Shown one piece after another: positions 26,530-35,121 of a DNA stretch of 56,190 nt (its first letter is position 1; every line of letters begins with the position of its first letter). The DNA is from Streptomyces huasconensis (lineage in GTDB: Bacteria; Actinomycetota; Actinomycetes; Streptomycetales; Streptomycetaceae). A program made the position numbers and the translations under genes. The notes below the pieces were generated by a model. That model was given only the letters and a program-made list of their open reading frames with translations. It searched no databases and was not told the origin of the DNA. The stretch lies in contig RBWT01000027.1 of assembly GCA_004010275.1 (NCBI GenBank), positions 1 through 56,190 of the forward strand, read 5' to 3'.

Positions 26530-27789
26530 GTGAACCAACTGATGTCCTGTGCGACCGAAGAGGTGTCCGCCGACGTGTTCGGAACGGAGTCCGCGCCCGC
26601 GGAAAGCCTTCCCGGCGCGCTGCCCCCAGCGCTCCGTGCCGAGCTCGTCGCGTTCCGTCGCGACCTGCACATGCACCCGGAGCTCGGCAACCAGGAGTTC
26701 CGCACCACCGCCGCCATCAAGGCGCGCCTGGAGGAGGCGGGCCTCGCGCCCCGTGTGCTCGCCGGCGGCACCGGTCTCGTCTGCGACATCGGTGTGCCGG
26801 ACGGGACGCGCCCCATGCTCGCCCTGCGCGCCGACATCGACGCGCTGCCCATCCCGGACACCAAGCTCGGCGTGGCCTACCGCTCGACGGTGCCCGACCG
26901 GGCCCACGCCTGCGGGCACGACGTGCACACCACCGTCGTCCTCGGCGCCGGCCTTGTCTTCGCCGACCTGGCGCGCAAGGGGCAGCTCCCCGCCCCGGTG
27001 CGGCTGATCTTCCAGCCCGCCGAGGAGGTCCTGCCGGGCGGCGCCGCCGACGCCATCAAGGACGGCGTGCTCGACGGCGTCGGGAAGATCATCGCCGTGC
27101 ACTGCGACCCCCGCGTCGACGCGGGCCGCATCGGGCTGCGGCACGGCCCCATCACCTCCGCCTGCGACCGCCTGGAGGTCTCGCTCGACGGGCCCGGCGG
27201 CCACACCGCGCGCCCGCACCTCACCACCGACCTCGTCACGGCCGTCGCCAAGGTCGCCACCGCGGTGCCGGCCCTGGTCTCCCGCCGCGCCGATGCCCGC
27301 TCGGGCCTCTCGCTGACCTGGGGCCGCATCGAGTGCGGCCACGCCCCGAACGTCATCCCGCAGCACGCCGAGCTGTCCGGGACCGTGCGCTGCCTCGACC
27401 TCAAGGCCTGGCGGCAGGCGCCCGACCTGGTGCACGGCGCCATCCAGGAGATCGCCGACCTGTACCGCGCCAAGTCCGAGATCACCTACGTCCGCGGCGT
27501 CCCGCCCGTCGTCAACGACGGGACCGTCGCCGACCTGCTGCGCGACGCCATGGTCGAGCGGCGCGGCCTGCACTCGGTCGAGGACACCGAACAGAGCCTC
27601 GGCGGCGAGGACTTCTCCTGGTACCTGGAGCACGTGCCCGGCGCCATGGCCCGGCTCGGCGTCCGCAGGCCGGGGGAGCGCACCGTGCGCGACCTCCACC
27701 AGGGCGACTTCGACGCGGACGAGTCGGCCATCACGGTCGGCGTCGAACTCTTCACCGCCGCGGCCCTGTTGGACGCGGTGCGCGACTGA
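26530..27789 (+). CDS. M20-family amidohydrolase/peptidase
   Basis: A 419-residue metal-dependent amidohydrolase of the hippurate/aminoacylase group. LVAFRRDLHMHPELGNQEF, LALRADIDALPIPD, HACGHDVHTTVVLGAG (metal ligands), IFQPAEEVLPGGA (catalytic Glu pair), a lid domain, and LGGEDFSWYLEHVPGAMARL complete the fold. The exact substrate is unknown. GTG 26530 follows TACCCT by seven bases, so it may be leaderless; ATG 26542 is the alternative start. It precedes the BMP lipoproteins but has its own terminator. Confidence 0.82.
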   Translation: MNQLMSCATEEVSADVFGTESAPAESLPGALPPALRAELVAFRRDLHMHPELGNQEFRTTAAIKARLEEAGLAPRVLAGGTGLVCDIGVPDGTRPMLALRADIDALPIPDTKLGVAYRSTVPDRAHACGHDVHTTVVLGAGLVFADLARKGQLPAPVRLIFQPAEEVLPGGAADAIKDGVLDGVGKIIAVHCDPRVDAGRIGLRHGPITSACDRLEVSLDGPGGHTARPHLTTDLVTAVAKVATAVPALVSRRADARSGLSLTWGRIECGHAPNVIPQHAELSGTVRCLDLKAWRQAPDLVHGAIQEIADLYRAKSEITYVRGVPPVVNDGTVADLLRDAMVERRGLHSVEDTEQSLGGEDFSWYLEHVPGAMARLGVRRPGERTVRDLHQGDFDADESAITVGVELFTAAALLDAVRD

Positions 27790-27813
27790 GCCGAGTGACC
27801 CAAGGGGGCCGTC

Positions 27814-27844
27814 GTGAGAGGGAGCCGAGAGGGCTCCCTCTCAC
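27814..27844. terminator. Hairpin terminator after the amidohydrolase
   Basis: GTGAGAGGGAGCC, loop GAGAG, GGCTCCCTCTCAC: a perfect 13-bp stem 24 bases after the stop codon, without a U-run. Confidence 0.75.
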
Positions 27845-27919
27845 CCGACCGGCCCCTCGCGCATGCCCGGCGCCCGGCACGAATGGGTAACGGCCGCGCG
27901 GAAAACCGTTCCCTTTCTT

Positions 27920-27936
27920 TCTACGCGCGTTAATGT
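27920..27936 (+). promoter_or_regulatory. Nucleoside-regulon operator and -10 before the first BMP gene
   Basis: TCTACGCGCGTTA matches the palindrome seen at four other nucleoside genes and runs straight into TAATGT, a good -10. A 34-base block here recurs with few changes before the second BMP gene. A repressor bound here would cover the -10. Confidence 0.65.
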
Positions 27937-27990
27937 GCGCCGAAATCAGCGCCGTCAACGGTGCGTTGGGGAACGTGAGGAGTACGTCCT

Positions 27991-29076
27991 GTGCGTCGTG
28001 TATCAAGACTTTCCCAAGTGGCCGTGGCCGTGGCATCGCTCGCCCTCGCCGCCTCCGCGTGCGGCAAGACCAGCAGCGAGGCCTCCAAAGAAGAGGGCGG
28101 CAAGGAGAAGGACTCCGGAACCTCCTCGTCGTACAAGGGCAAAGGCATCGGTCTGGCCTACGACATCGGCGGGCAGGGCGACCAGTCCTTCAACGACGCC
28201 GCCTACGCGGGCTACAGCAAGGCCCGCGAGGAGTTCAAGATCGGCGGCGTGGACATGGAGCCGGGCGACGGCGAGTCCAGCGCCGACAAGGTCCAGCGCC
28301 TCGAACAGCTCGCCAAGCAGGGGTACGACCCGGTGATCGGCGTCGGTTTCGTCTACGCGCCCGCGGTGGCGGCCGCCGCGAAGAAGTTCCCGGACACCAC
28401 CTTCGGGATCATCGACGACAACACCGTGAAGGCGGACAACGTCGCCGGCCTGGTCTTCCACGAGGAACAGGGCTCCTATCTGGCGGGGGTCGCCGCGGCG
28501 AAAGCGAGCAAGGCCGAACACATCGGATTCGTGGGCGGCGTGGACATTCCGCTGATCCACAAATTCGAGGCCGGATACGTGCAGGGCGCGAAGTCGGTCA
28601 ATCCGAAGATCAAAATCGAGAAGCGCTATCTGACGGAAAAGCCCGAGGAGGGCGGCTTCAGCAGCCCCGACAAGGGGCAGAACGCCGCGAGCGGGCAGAT
28701 CGAGGCCGGCGCGGACGTGATCTACCACGCGGCCGGTCTCTCCGGGCAGGGCGTCATCCAGGAGGTCGGCTCACAGAAGAAGTGGGCGATCGGCGTCGAC
28801 TCCGACCAGTACAAGCAGAAGGCCCTCGCCAAGTACAAGCAGTACATCCTGGGCTCGGCGCTCAAGGACGTCGGCGGCGCGGTGTACGACCTGGCGAAGT
28901 CGGTCGTCGAGGGCAAGCCGATGAAGGGCGAGCAGCGCTACGACCTCGGGTCGGGCCGCGTCGGCTTCTCCGACTCCAACCCGAGGTACACGGCGATGAA
29001 GGACGTCGTAGCCGCCGTGGAGAAGGCCAAGAAGGACATCGTCAGCGGCAAGGTGAAGGTCAAGACCGTGCCGTAG
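27991..29076 (+). CDS. BMP-family substrate-binding lipoprotein (nucleoside uptake), copy 1
   Basis: A 361-residue lipoprotein: GTG start, signal peptide RLSQVAVAVASLALAASAC with the lipidation Cys, an acidic-basic linker, then a BMP/Med domain with IGLAYDIGGQGDQSFNDAAY, IGFVGGVDIPLIHKFEAGYV, YHAAGLSGQGVIQEV and WAIGVDSDQYKQ. BMP-type proteins deliver nucleosides to CUT2-like ABC transporters, matching the ATPase and permeases downstream. It is about 65-70% identical by eye to the next gene, a tandem duplication. Confidence 0.85.
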   Translation: MRRVSRLSQVAVAVASLALAASACGKTSSEASKEEGGKEKDSGTSSSYKGKGIGLAYDIGGQGDQSFNDAAYAGYSKAREEFKIGGVDMEPGDGESSADKVQRLEQLAKQGYDPVIGVGFVYAPAVAAAAKKFPDTTFGIIDDNTVKADNVAGLVFHEEQGSYLAGVAAAKASKAEHIGFVGGVDIPLIHKFEAGYVQGAKSVNPKIKIEKRYLTEKPEEGGFSSPDKGQNAASGQIEAGADVIYHAAGLSGQGVIQEVGSQKKWAIGVDSDQYKQKALAKYKQYILGSALKDVGGAVYDLAKSVVEGKPMKGEQRYDLGSGRVGFSDSNPRYTAMKDVVAAVEKAKKDIVSGKVKVKTVP

Positions 29077-29154
29077 GACGGACCCGGGGACGTTGTACGT
29101 AGCACCCCGCCCGCACCTCTTCCGCCGTTGTACGTAGTACGTCCTGCGGCGACT

Positions 29155-29180
29155 GGGCGCCCCCCATCAAGGGGGCGCCC
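29155..29180. terminator. Hairpin terminator between the BMP genes
   Basis: GGGCGCCCCC, loop CATCAA, GGGGGCGCCC: a perfect 10-bp stem 78 bases after the first BMP gene. The gap also holds two GTTGTACGTAG copies before the hairpin and the promoter of the second gene after it. Confidence 0.75.
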
Positions 29181-29256
29181 ACCGCGTGTTCGCCCGCCGG
29201 ACGCCCCGTGGCCACAGGTCGATAACGGACCGGACAGAAGGGTTCTTATGTCAGGT

Positions 29257-29272
29257 CTACGCGCGTTACGCT
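29257..29272 (+). promoter_or_regulatory. Nucleoside-regulon operator and -10 before the second BMP gene
   Basis: CTACGCGCGTTACGCT combines the operator half-palindrome with TACGCT as -10. The flanking block through GCGAAATCAGCGCCG is shared with the first BMP promoter, so the promoter was duplicated along with the gene. Confidence 0.65.
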
Positions 29273-29341
29273 GCGGCGAAATCAGCGCCGGGGTAAGGCG
29301 CGTACGTGCTTGTGCTTGCTTGACTCAAGGAGTTCGTCTCT

Positions 29342-30394
29342 ATGCGCCGGGTGTCTCGAATAGCTGTCGCGGGCGCCGCGACCGCAGCCCTCGCCGTCTC
29401 CGTCTCCGCCTGTGGTGGCACGTCCAGTGACGCCGCCGCGAGCAAGGACGACAAGAACAAGGGCGTCGCCATCGCCTACGACGTCGGCGGTGCCGGCGAC
29501 CAGTCCTTCAACGACGCCGCGACCGTGGGCATGAAGAAGGCCGCCAAGGAGTTCAAGGTCGGCGAGAAGGCCGTCGAGCCCGTCGACGGCGAGTCGGACG
29601 CCGACAAGGCGCAGCGCCTGACGCAGCTCGCCAAGCAGGGCTACAACCCGGTCATCGGCGTCGGCTACGCCTACGCCCCGGCCATCAAGGAGGTCTCGGC
29701 GAAGTTCCCGAAGGTCACCTTCGGCATCGTCGACGACGAGACCGTCAAGGCCGACAACGTCGCCGACCTCGTCTTCAGCGAGCAGGAGGCGTCCTACCTC
29801 GCGGGCGTCGCCGCCGCCAAGACCACCAAGTCCAAGACCGTCGGCTTCGTCGGCGGCGTGGACGTCCCCCTCATCCACAAGTTCGAGGCGGGCTTCGCGC
29901 AGGGCGTCAAGGACACGAACCCCAAGGTCAAGGTCGTCAAGCAGTACCTGACGGAGAAGGCCGAGGACGGCGGCTTCACCAGCCCCGACAAGGGCAAGAC
30001 CGCCGCGCAGGGCCAGATCGAGAAGGGCGCCGACGTGGTCTACCACGCCGCGGGCCTCTCCGGTCAGGGCGTCATCGAGGCCGCCGCCGCCAAGAAGATC
30101 TGGGCGATCGGCGTCGACTCCGACCAGTACAAGCAGGACGCGCTCGCCAAGTACAAGAAGTACATCCTGACCTCGGCGACCAAGGACGTCGCGGCCTCCG
30201 TCTACAACCTGGCGAAGGCCGTCGAGGACGGCACGGCCAAGGGCGGCGTCGTCCGCGCCGACCTCAAGTCGGGCGGTGTCGCGCTCGCCGACTCCAACCC
30301 CGAGTTCCAGAAGATGAAGGATGTCCAGGCGGCCCTGAAGAAGGCCGAAGAGGGCATCAAGAGCGGCAAGATCAAGGTCAAGACCACGCCGTGA
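29342..30394 (+). CDS. BMP-family substrate-binding lipoprotein (nucleoside uptake), copy 2
   Basis: A 350-residue lipoprotein: RRVSRIAVAGAATAALAVSV then SACGGTSSD, a good lipobox. The BMP domain repeats the motifs of copy 1 (VAIAYDVGGAGDQSFNDAAT, VGFVGGVDVPLIHKFEAGFA, YHAAGLSGQGVIEAA, WAIGVDSDQYKQDALAKYKK). It is the copy adjacent to the ABC transporter genes. An internal Lys-rich C-terminus (KIKVKTTP) is shared by both copies. Purine and pyrimidine nucleosides are the expected ligands. Confidence 0.87.
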   Translation: MRRVSRIAVAGAATAALAVSVSACGGTSSDAAASKDDKNKGVAIAYDVGGAGDQSFNDAATVGMKKAAKEFKVGEKAVEPVDGESDADKAQRLTQLAKQGYNPVIGVGYAYAPAIKEVSAKFPKVTFGIVDDETVKADNVADLVFSEQEASYLAGVAAAKTTKSKTVGFVGGVDVPLIHKFEAGFAQGVKDTNPKVKVVKQYLTEKAEDGGFTSPDKGKTAAQGQIEKGADVVYHAAGLSGQGVIEAAAAKKIWAIGVDSDQYKQDALAKYKKYILTSATKDVAASVYNLAKAVEDGTAKGGVVRADLKSGGVALADSNPEFQKMKDVQAALKKAEEGIKSGKIKVKTTP

Positions 30395-30401
30395 CGGCGT
30401 G
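30385..30401. terminator. Short hairpin over the second BMP stop
   Basis: CACGCCG-TGA-CGGCGTG: a 7-bp stem whose loop is the stop codon. A similar GCCGTGACGGCG recurs at about 30416. It could attenuate transcription into the transporter genes rather than end it. Confidence 0.4.
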
Positions 30402-30600
30402 ACCGCCTGACCGGTCGCCGTGACGGCGGCGTGATGCTCGTACGACGGGGTGTGGGGGACGATGTTTCCCCCGCGCCCCGTTCGCGCGGACCACACACCC
30501 ACCACTGAGCAGTCATTTCAGCAGCAGGGGCGCTGCGCGCGTAGGCGGCCCCTTTCCTTCAGGCCCCTTCAGGCCCTCTGGCCCCCGAGGAGAGTGCGCC

Positions 30601-32190
30601 ATCGACGCGTCCACCAGCCCTCCGCCCGTCGCCGTCGAACTCGCCGGCATCACCAAGCGCTTCCCCGGAGTCGTGGCCAACCACGACATCCACCTCACCG
30701 TCCGCAAGGGCACCGTCCACGCCCTCGTCGGCGAGAACGGCGCCGGCAAGTCGACGCTGATGAAGATCCTCTACGGCATGCAGAAGCCGGACGAGGGCAC
30801 CATCACCGTCGACGGCGAGCAGGTCTCCTTCGCCGGTCCCGCCGACGCCATCGCGCGCGGCATCGGCATGGTGCACCAGCACTTCATGCTCGCCGACCAG
30901 CTGACGGTCCTGGAGAACATCGTCCTCGGCAGCGAGAAGCTGCACGGCATCGGCGCCGCGGCCCGCCGCAAGATCGTCGAGCTGTCCGACCGGTACGGCC
31001 TCGGGGTGCGCCCCGACGCGTACGTGGAGGACCTCGGCGTCGCCGACCGCCAGCGCGTGGAGATCCTCAAGGTCCTCTACCGCGGCGCCACCACGCTGAT
31101 CCTCGACGAGCCCACCGCCGTCCTCGTGCCGCAGGAGGTCGACGCGCTCTTCGAAAACCTCCGCGGGCTCAAGTCCGAGGGCCTGTCGGTCATCTTCATC
31201 TCCCACAAGCTGGGCGAGGTGCTGTCCGTCGCCGACGACATCACCGTCATCCGGCGCGGTACGACGGTCGGCACGGCGGTCCCCGCCGAGACGACACCGC
31301 GTCAGCTCGCCGAGCTGATGGTGGGCAGCGAACTGCCCACCCCCGAGACGGCGGAGTCGACGGTCACCGACCGCCCGATGATCCAGGTCGAGAGCCTGAA
31401 GCTGCTCGCCGCCGGTGACTCGGGCCGCGCTCTGCTCGACGACATCTCCTTCACGATCCACGAGGGCGAGGTCCTCGGCATCGCGGGCGTCGAGGGCAAC
31501 GGCCAGACCGAGCTGATCGACGCGCTCATCGGCCTCAAGCACGCCGACTCCGGCGTGATCCGCATGGCGGGCGAGGACATCACCGCCGTACCCACGCGCA
31601 AGCGCCGCGAGGACGGCATCGGGTACATCCCCGAGGACCGCCACCGCCACGGCCTCCTCCTGGAGTCCCCGCTGTGGGAGAACCGCATCCTCGGCCACGT
31701 CGGTGAGGCTCCCAACACGCGCGGTCGTAAGGGGTTCTGGCTCAATCTCAAGGGCGCCCAGGCCGACACCCGCCGCATCGTCGAGGAGTACGACGTCCGT
31801 ACCCCCGGCATCGACGTGACGGCCGCCTCGCTCTCCGGCGGCAACCAGCAGAAGCTGATCGTCGGCCGCGAGATGAGCCACAAGCCGCGCTTCCTGATCG
31901 CCGCCCACCCCACCCGCGGCGTGGACGTCGGCGCGCAGGCGCAGATCTGGGACCAGATCCGCGAGGCGCGCCGCGAGGGCCTCGCCGTGCTGCTGATCTC
32001 CGCCGACCTGGACGAGCTGATCGGCCTCTCCGACACCCTGCGCGTCATCTACCGCGGGCGGCTCGTCGCGGACGCCGACCCGGCCACCATCACACCCGAG
32101 GAGCTGGGGTCGGCGATGACAGGTGCCGCCGCCGGTCACCTGGAACACGTCGAGTCCGGTGACGGCTCCGAGGAGGACGAGACCCGATGA
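30601..32190 (+). CDS. ABC transporter ATP-binding protein, two NBDs (nucleoside importer)
   Basis: About 530 residues with two ATPase domains, as in BMP/CUT2 importers. The first has VHALVGENGAGKSTLMKILY (Walker A), a degenerate signature (LGVADRQRVEIL) and TLILDEPTAVL (Walker B). The second has a degenerate Walker A (GVEGNGQTEL), SLSGGNQQKLIVGREM and FLIAAHPTRGVDVG. The conserved first strand (VAVELAGITKRFPGVV) starts upstream of any ATG/GTG in frame. The best start is ATC at 30601, eight bases after GAGGAG; starting at GTG 30673 would remove 24 conserved residues. The stop overlaps the permease start. Confidence 0.85.
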   Translation: MDASTSPPPVAVELAGITKRFPGVVANHDIHLTVRKGTVHALVGENGAGKSTLMKILYGMQKPDEGTITVDGEQVSFAGPADAIARGIGMVHQHFMLADQLTVLENIVLGSEKLHGIGAAARRKIVELSDRYGLGVRPDAYVEDLGVADRQRVEILKVLYRGATTLILDEPTAVLVPQEVDALFENLRGLKSEGLSVIFISHKLGEVLSVADDITVIRRGTTVGTAVPAETTPRQLAELMVGSELPTPETAESTVTDRPMIQVESLKLLAAGDSGRALLDDISFTIHEGEVLGIAGVEGNGQTELIDALIGLKHADSGVIRMAGEDITAVPTRKRREDGIGYIPEDRHRHGLLLESPLWENRILGHVGEAPNTRGRKGFWLNLKGAQADTRRIVEEYDVRTPGIDVTAASLSGGNQQKLIVGREMSHKPRFLIAAHPTRGVDVGAQAQIWDQIREARREGLAVLLISADLDELIGLSDTLRVIYRGRLVADADPATITPEELGSAMTGAAAGHLEHVESGDGSEEDETR

Positions 32191-33334
32191 AGAAGTTCGA
32201 CAAGGAGCGCTTGCTCCTCGGCGTGGCCGGACCGGTCATCGCCCTGATCGTGGCCGTGGTGCTGACCTCGGGCGTGCTGCTCGCCTCGGGCAAGAGCCCG
32301 ATCGAGCCGTACAGCCTGATGTTCGAGCAGGCCACCTACTCCGACGTCCAGGTACTGATCATCAACCAGGCCGGGATGTACTACCTGGCCGCCCTCGCGG
32401 TGGCCATCGGCTTCCGGATGAACCTGTTCAACATCGGGGTCGACGGCCAGTACCGCCTCGCCGCGATGATCACCGCGGTCGTCGGCGCGCACGTCGCGCT
32501 GCCCGCCGCGCTCCAGATCCCGCTGCTGATCGCGGTCGCCATGCTCACCGGCGCGTTCTGGGCCGGCATCGCGGGTCTGCTGAAGACCACCCGCGGCGTC
32601 AGCGAGGTCTCGCGACGATCATGCTCAACTCCATCGCGACGAGCGTCATCGGCTACCTCACGCTCACCAAGAACTTCGGCGTGCCGGTCGGCAACAACCA
32701 GACCACCGGCGTGATGAAGGAGTCGGGCTGGTTCCCCGGCATCAAGCTGGCGGGCGGCGAGGTCTACGGCTTCGTCTTCGTCGCCGTCCTCGCGGGCGTC
32801 CTGTACTGGCTGGTCCTCAACCGCACCCGCTTCGGCTTCGACCTGCGCGCCACCGGCGCCTCCGAGTCGGCCGCCGCGGCCAGCGGTGTCAACGCCAAGC
32901 GCATGGCGCTCACCGCCATGCTGATCTCCGGCGCGGTCGCGGGCCTGTCCGGCATGCCGATCCTGCTCGGCGACACCCACACCTACAGCCTCAGCTTCCC
33001 CTCCGGGCTCGGCTTCATCGGCATCGGCATCGCGCTGCTCGGCCGCAACAACCCGGTCGGCATCGCGCTCGCCGCCCTGCTCTGGGCCTTCCTCGACAAG
33101 GCGTCGCCCGCTCTCGACTACGCCCAGCCGGAGCCGTACGACAAGGAGATCGCGGTGATCATGCAGGGCATCATCGTGATCGCGGTCGTCGTCTCCTACG
33201 AGGCCGTACGCCGCTGGGGCCTCAACCGCCAGCAGCAGCGCGTGGGCGAGGAACTGGCCGCCGCCGCACGGGCCAACGCCGACAACGGCAGCAACGGCAC
33301 CAACGACACCGTGAAGGAGGCGACTGCCCGATGA
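32187..33334 (+). CDS. ABC transporter permease 1 (nucleoside importer; frameshifted near 32612)
   Basis: About 382 residues. ERLLLGVAGPVIALIVAVVL and AIGFRMNLFNIGVDGQYRLA lead in one frame to VSEV. After about 32612 the protein continues as TIMLNSIATSVIGYLTLTKN in the next frame. One missing A (GTC-A-TCGCG) joins them as VSEVIATIMLNS, the conserved coupling region. The second half has GINAKR-like GVNAKRMALTAMLISGAVAG and the family motif FPSGLGFIGIGIALLGRNNP. Ends overlap both neighbours by four bases. Broken only by what looks like a base-call deletion. Confidence 0.82.
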
Positions 33335-34593
33335 GCACGGCATCCGTGGTCAAGCCCCCGGCCAAGCAGCCCGCGCCGGGCCGCCGCCGCATCTCGCTCC
33401 CCGTCCTCCTGCTGATCATCGCGGGCGTCCTGGTGCTGACCTCCGTGGTCCGCATGATCACCGGCGCCGACGGCATCACGTCCACCGGCCAGATGTCGAC
33501 GGCCCTGCAACTCGCCGTCCCGATCGGCCTCGCGGGCCTCGGCGGCCTGTGGGCCGAGCGCGCGGGCGTGGTCAACATCGGCCTCGAAGGCATGCTGATC
33601 CTCGGCACCTGGTTCGGCGCCTGGGCCGGCTTCCAGTGGGGCCCGTGGGTCGGTGTCCTGTTCGGCATCGCCGGCGGCGCCCTCGGCGGCCTGCTGCACG
33701 CGATCGTGACGGTCACCTTCAACGTCAACCACATCGTTTCCGGTGTGGCCCTCAACATCCTGGCCCTCGGCGCCACGCGCTACCTCGCCACCTTCGCCTT
33801 CGAGGGCGAGGAGGGCGGTACGTCCAAGCAGTCGCCGCCCGTCGAATCGCTCGGCAGCTTCTCCGTGCCGGGGCTCTCCGACTGGCTGGCCGACCTCAAC
33901 GGCAAGCACTGGTTCCTGGTCTCCGACCTCGCGGGCCTGTTCGGCGGCCTGTTCACCAACCTGTCGCCACTGACCGTCGTCGCCGTGGCGATGGTGCCGC
34001 TGAGCTGGTGGGTGCTGTGGCGCACCTCGTTCGGCCTGCGGCTGCGCTCCTGCGGCGAGAACCCGATCGCCGCCGAGTCGCTCGGCGTGAACGTCTACAA
34101 GTACAAGTACCTGGCCGTCGTCATCTCCGGTGGTTTCGCGGGCCTCGGCGGCGCGTTCCTCTCGCTGGTCGCCTCCAACATCTACCTGGAGGGCCAGACC
34201 GGCGGCCGCGGCTACATCGGCCTCGCCGCGATGATCTTCGGCAACTGGATGCCGGGCGGACTGGCACTCGGCGCGGGCCTGTTCGGTTACACCGACAGCC
34301 TCAAGCTCCGGGGCGGCGGCACCAACGTCCACGCGCTGCTGCTGCTCCTCGCGATCCTCCTGATCATCGGCGCGGCCTACCTCGCCTGGCGCAAGCGGTA
34401 CGTCCCCGCGGTGCTCACCGCGGCCGTCTCCGCGCTCATGTTCCTGTGGTACGGCTTGACCGACGAGGTGCCCAACCAGGTCGTCACCGCCACTCCGTAC
34501 GTGGTGACCCTGCTGGTCCTCTCGCTCTCCGCCCAGCGGCTGCGGATGCCGAAGGCGGACGGAATGCCGTACCGGAAGGGGCAAGGAAAGTGA
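33331..34593 (+). CDS. ABC transporter permease 2 (nucleoside importer)
   Basis: A 420-residue permease. LAVPIGLAGLGGLWAERAGV then VNIGLEGMLILGTWFGAWAG is the family signature; VNHIVSGVALNILALGATRY is the coupling helix region; LAAMIFGNWMPGGLALGAGL and a C-terminal pair of helices follow, about ten segments in all. It pairs with permease 1 and the double ATPase, with the BMP lipoproteins as binding proteins. Its stop overlaps the GTG of cytidine deaminase, linking uptake to catabolism. Confidence 0.87.
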   Translation: MSTASVVKPPAKQPAPGRRRISLPVLLLIIAGVLVLTSVVRMITGADGITSTGQMSTALQLAVPIGLAGLGGLWAERAGVVNIGLEGMLILGTWFGAWAGFQWGPWVGVLFGIAGGALGGLLHAIVTVTFNVNHIVSGVALNILALGATRYLATFAFEGEEGGTSKQSPPVESLGSFSVPGLSDWLADLNGKHWFLVSDLAGLFGGLFTNLSPLTVVAVAMVPLSWWVLWRTSFGLRLRSCGENPIAAESLGVNVYKYKYLAVVISGGFAGLGGAFLSLVASNIYLEGQTGGRGYIGLAAMIFGNWMPGGLALGAGLFGYTDSLKLRGGGTNVHALLLLLAILLIIGAAYLAWRKRYVPAVLTAAVSALMFLWYGLTDEVPNQVVTATPYVVTLLVLSLSAQRLRMPKADGMPYRKGQGK

Positions 34594-35000
34594 CGTCAGC
34601 CGCCGCGGACATCGACCGGACCGACTGGGACGCCCTGCGGGAGGCCGCGCGCGAGGCCATGTCCCGTGCGTACGCGCCCTATTCGGGGTTCCCGGTCGGG
34701 GCGGCGGCCCTGGTCGACGACGGCAGGACGGTCTCCGGCTGCAACGTGGAGAACGCCTCCTACGGCCTCGGCCTCTGCGCCGAATGCGGCCTGGTCTCCC
34801 AGCTCCAGCTGACCGGCGGCGGCCGCCTCACGCACTTCACGTGCGTGGACGGCAAGGGCGAGATCCTGATGCCGTGCGGCCGCTGCCGCCAGCTGCTGTA
34901 CGAGTTCGGCGGCCCGGAGCTGCTCCTGGAGACGGCCTCGGGGGTGCGGACGCTGGCGGACATGCTGCCGGACGCGTTCGGGCCGCAGCGGCTCAACTGA
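34590..35000 (+). CDS. cdd: Cytidine deaminase
   Basis: A 136-residue zinc deaminase: MSRAYAPYSGFPVGAAALVD, GCNVENASYGLGLCAECGLV (zinc Cys and catalytic Glu in CAE) and MPCGRCRQLLYEF (two zinc Cys). It converts cytidine and deoxycytidine to uridines inside the cell. The start is GTG 34590 within GTGA, overlapping the permease stop, with AAGGAAAG upstream. A strong terminator follows, so it closes the BMP-ABC operon. Confidence 0.93.
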   Translation: MTSAAADIDRTDWDALREAAREAMSRAYAPYSGFPVGAAALVDDGRTVSGCNVENASYGLGLCAECGLVSQLQLTGGGRLTHFTCVDGKGEILMPCGRCRQLLYEFGGPELLLETASGVRTLADMLPDAFGPQRLN

Positions 35001-35006
35001 ACGCGG

Positions 35007-35028
35007 GCCCCCGCCTGTTGGCGGGGGC
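35007..35028 (+). terminator. Rho-independent terminator after cdd
   Basis: GCCCCCGCC, loop TGTT, GGCGGGGGC followed by TTCTTC, seven bases after the stop codon: a classical hairpin with a T-rich tail. Confidence 0.85.
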
Positions 35029-35043
35029 TTCTTCACGCCCTGA

Positions 35044-35060
35044 CTCTATGCGCGTAGAGT
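35044..35060 (+). promoter_or_regulatory. Nucleoside-regulon operator before deoA
   Basis: CTCTATGCGCGTAGAG is a near-perfect 16-bp palindrome, and TAGAGT (35055-35060) inside it is a candidate -10. It is the same motif as at add and deoC. Confidence 0.7.
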
Positions 35061-35121
35061 CACGCGGGTATGGGACACGTACTCCCGTACGTACGCCGTT
35101 GTACTGCTGGAAGGACATGCC

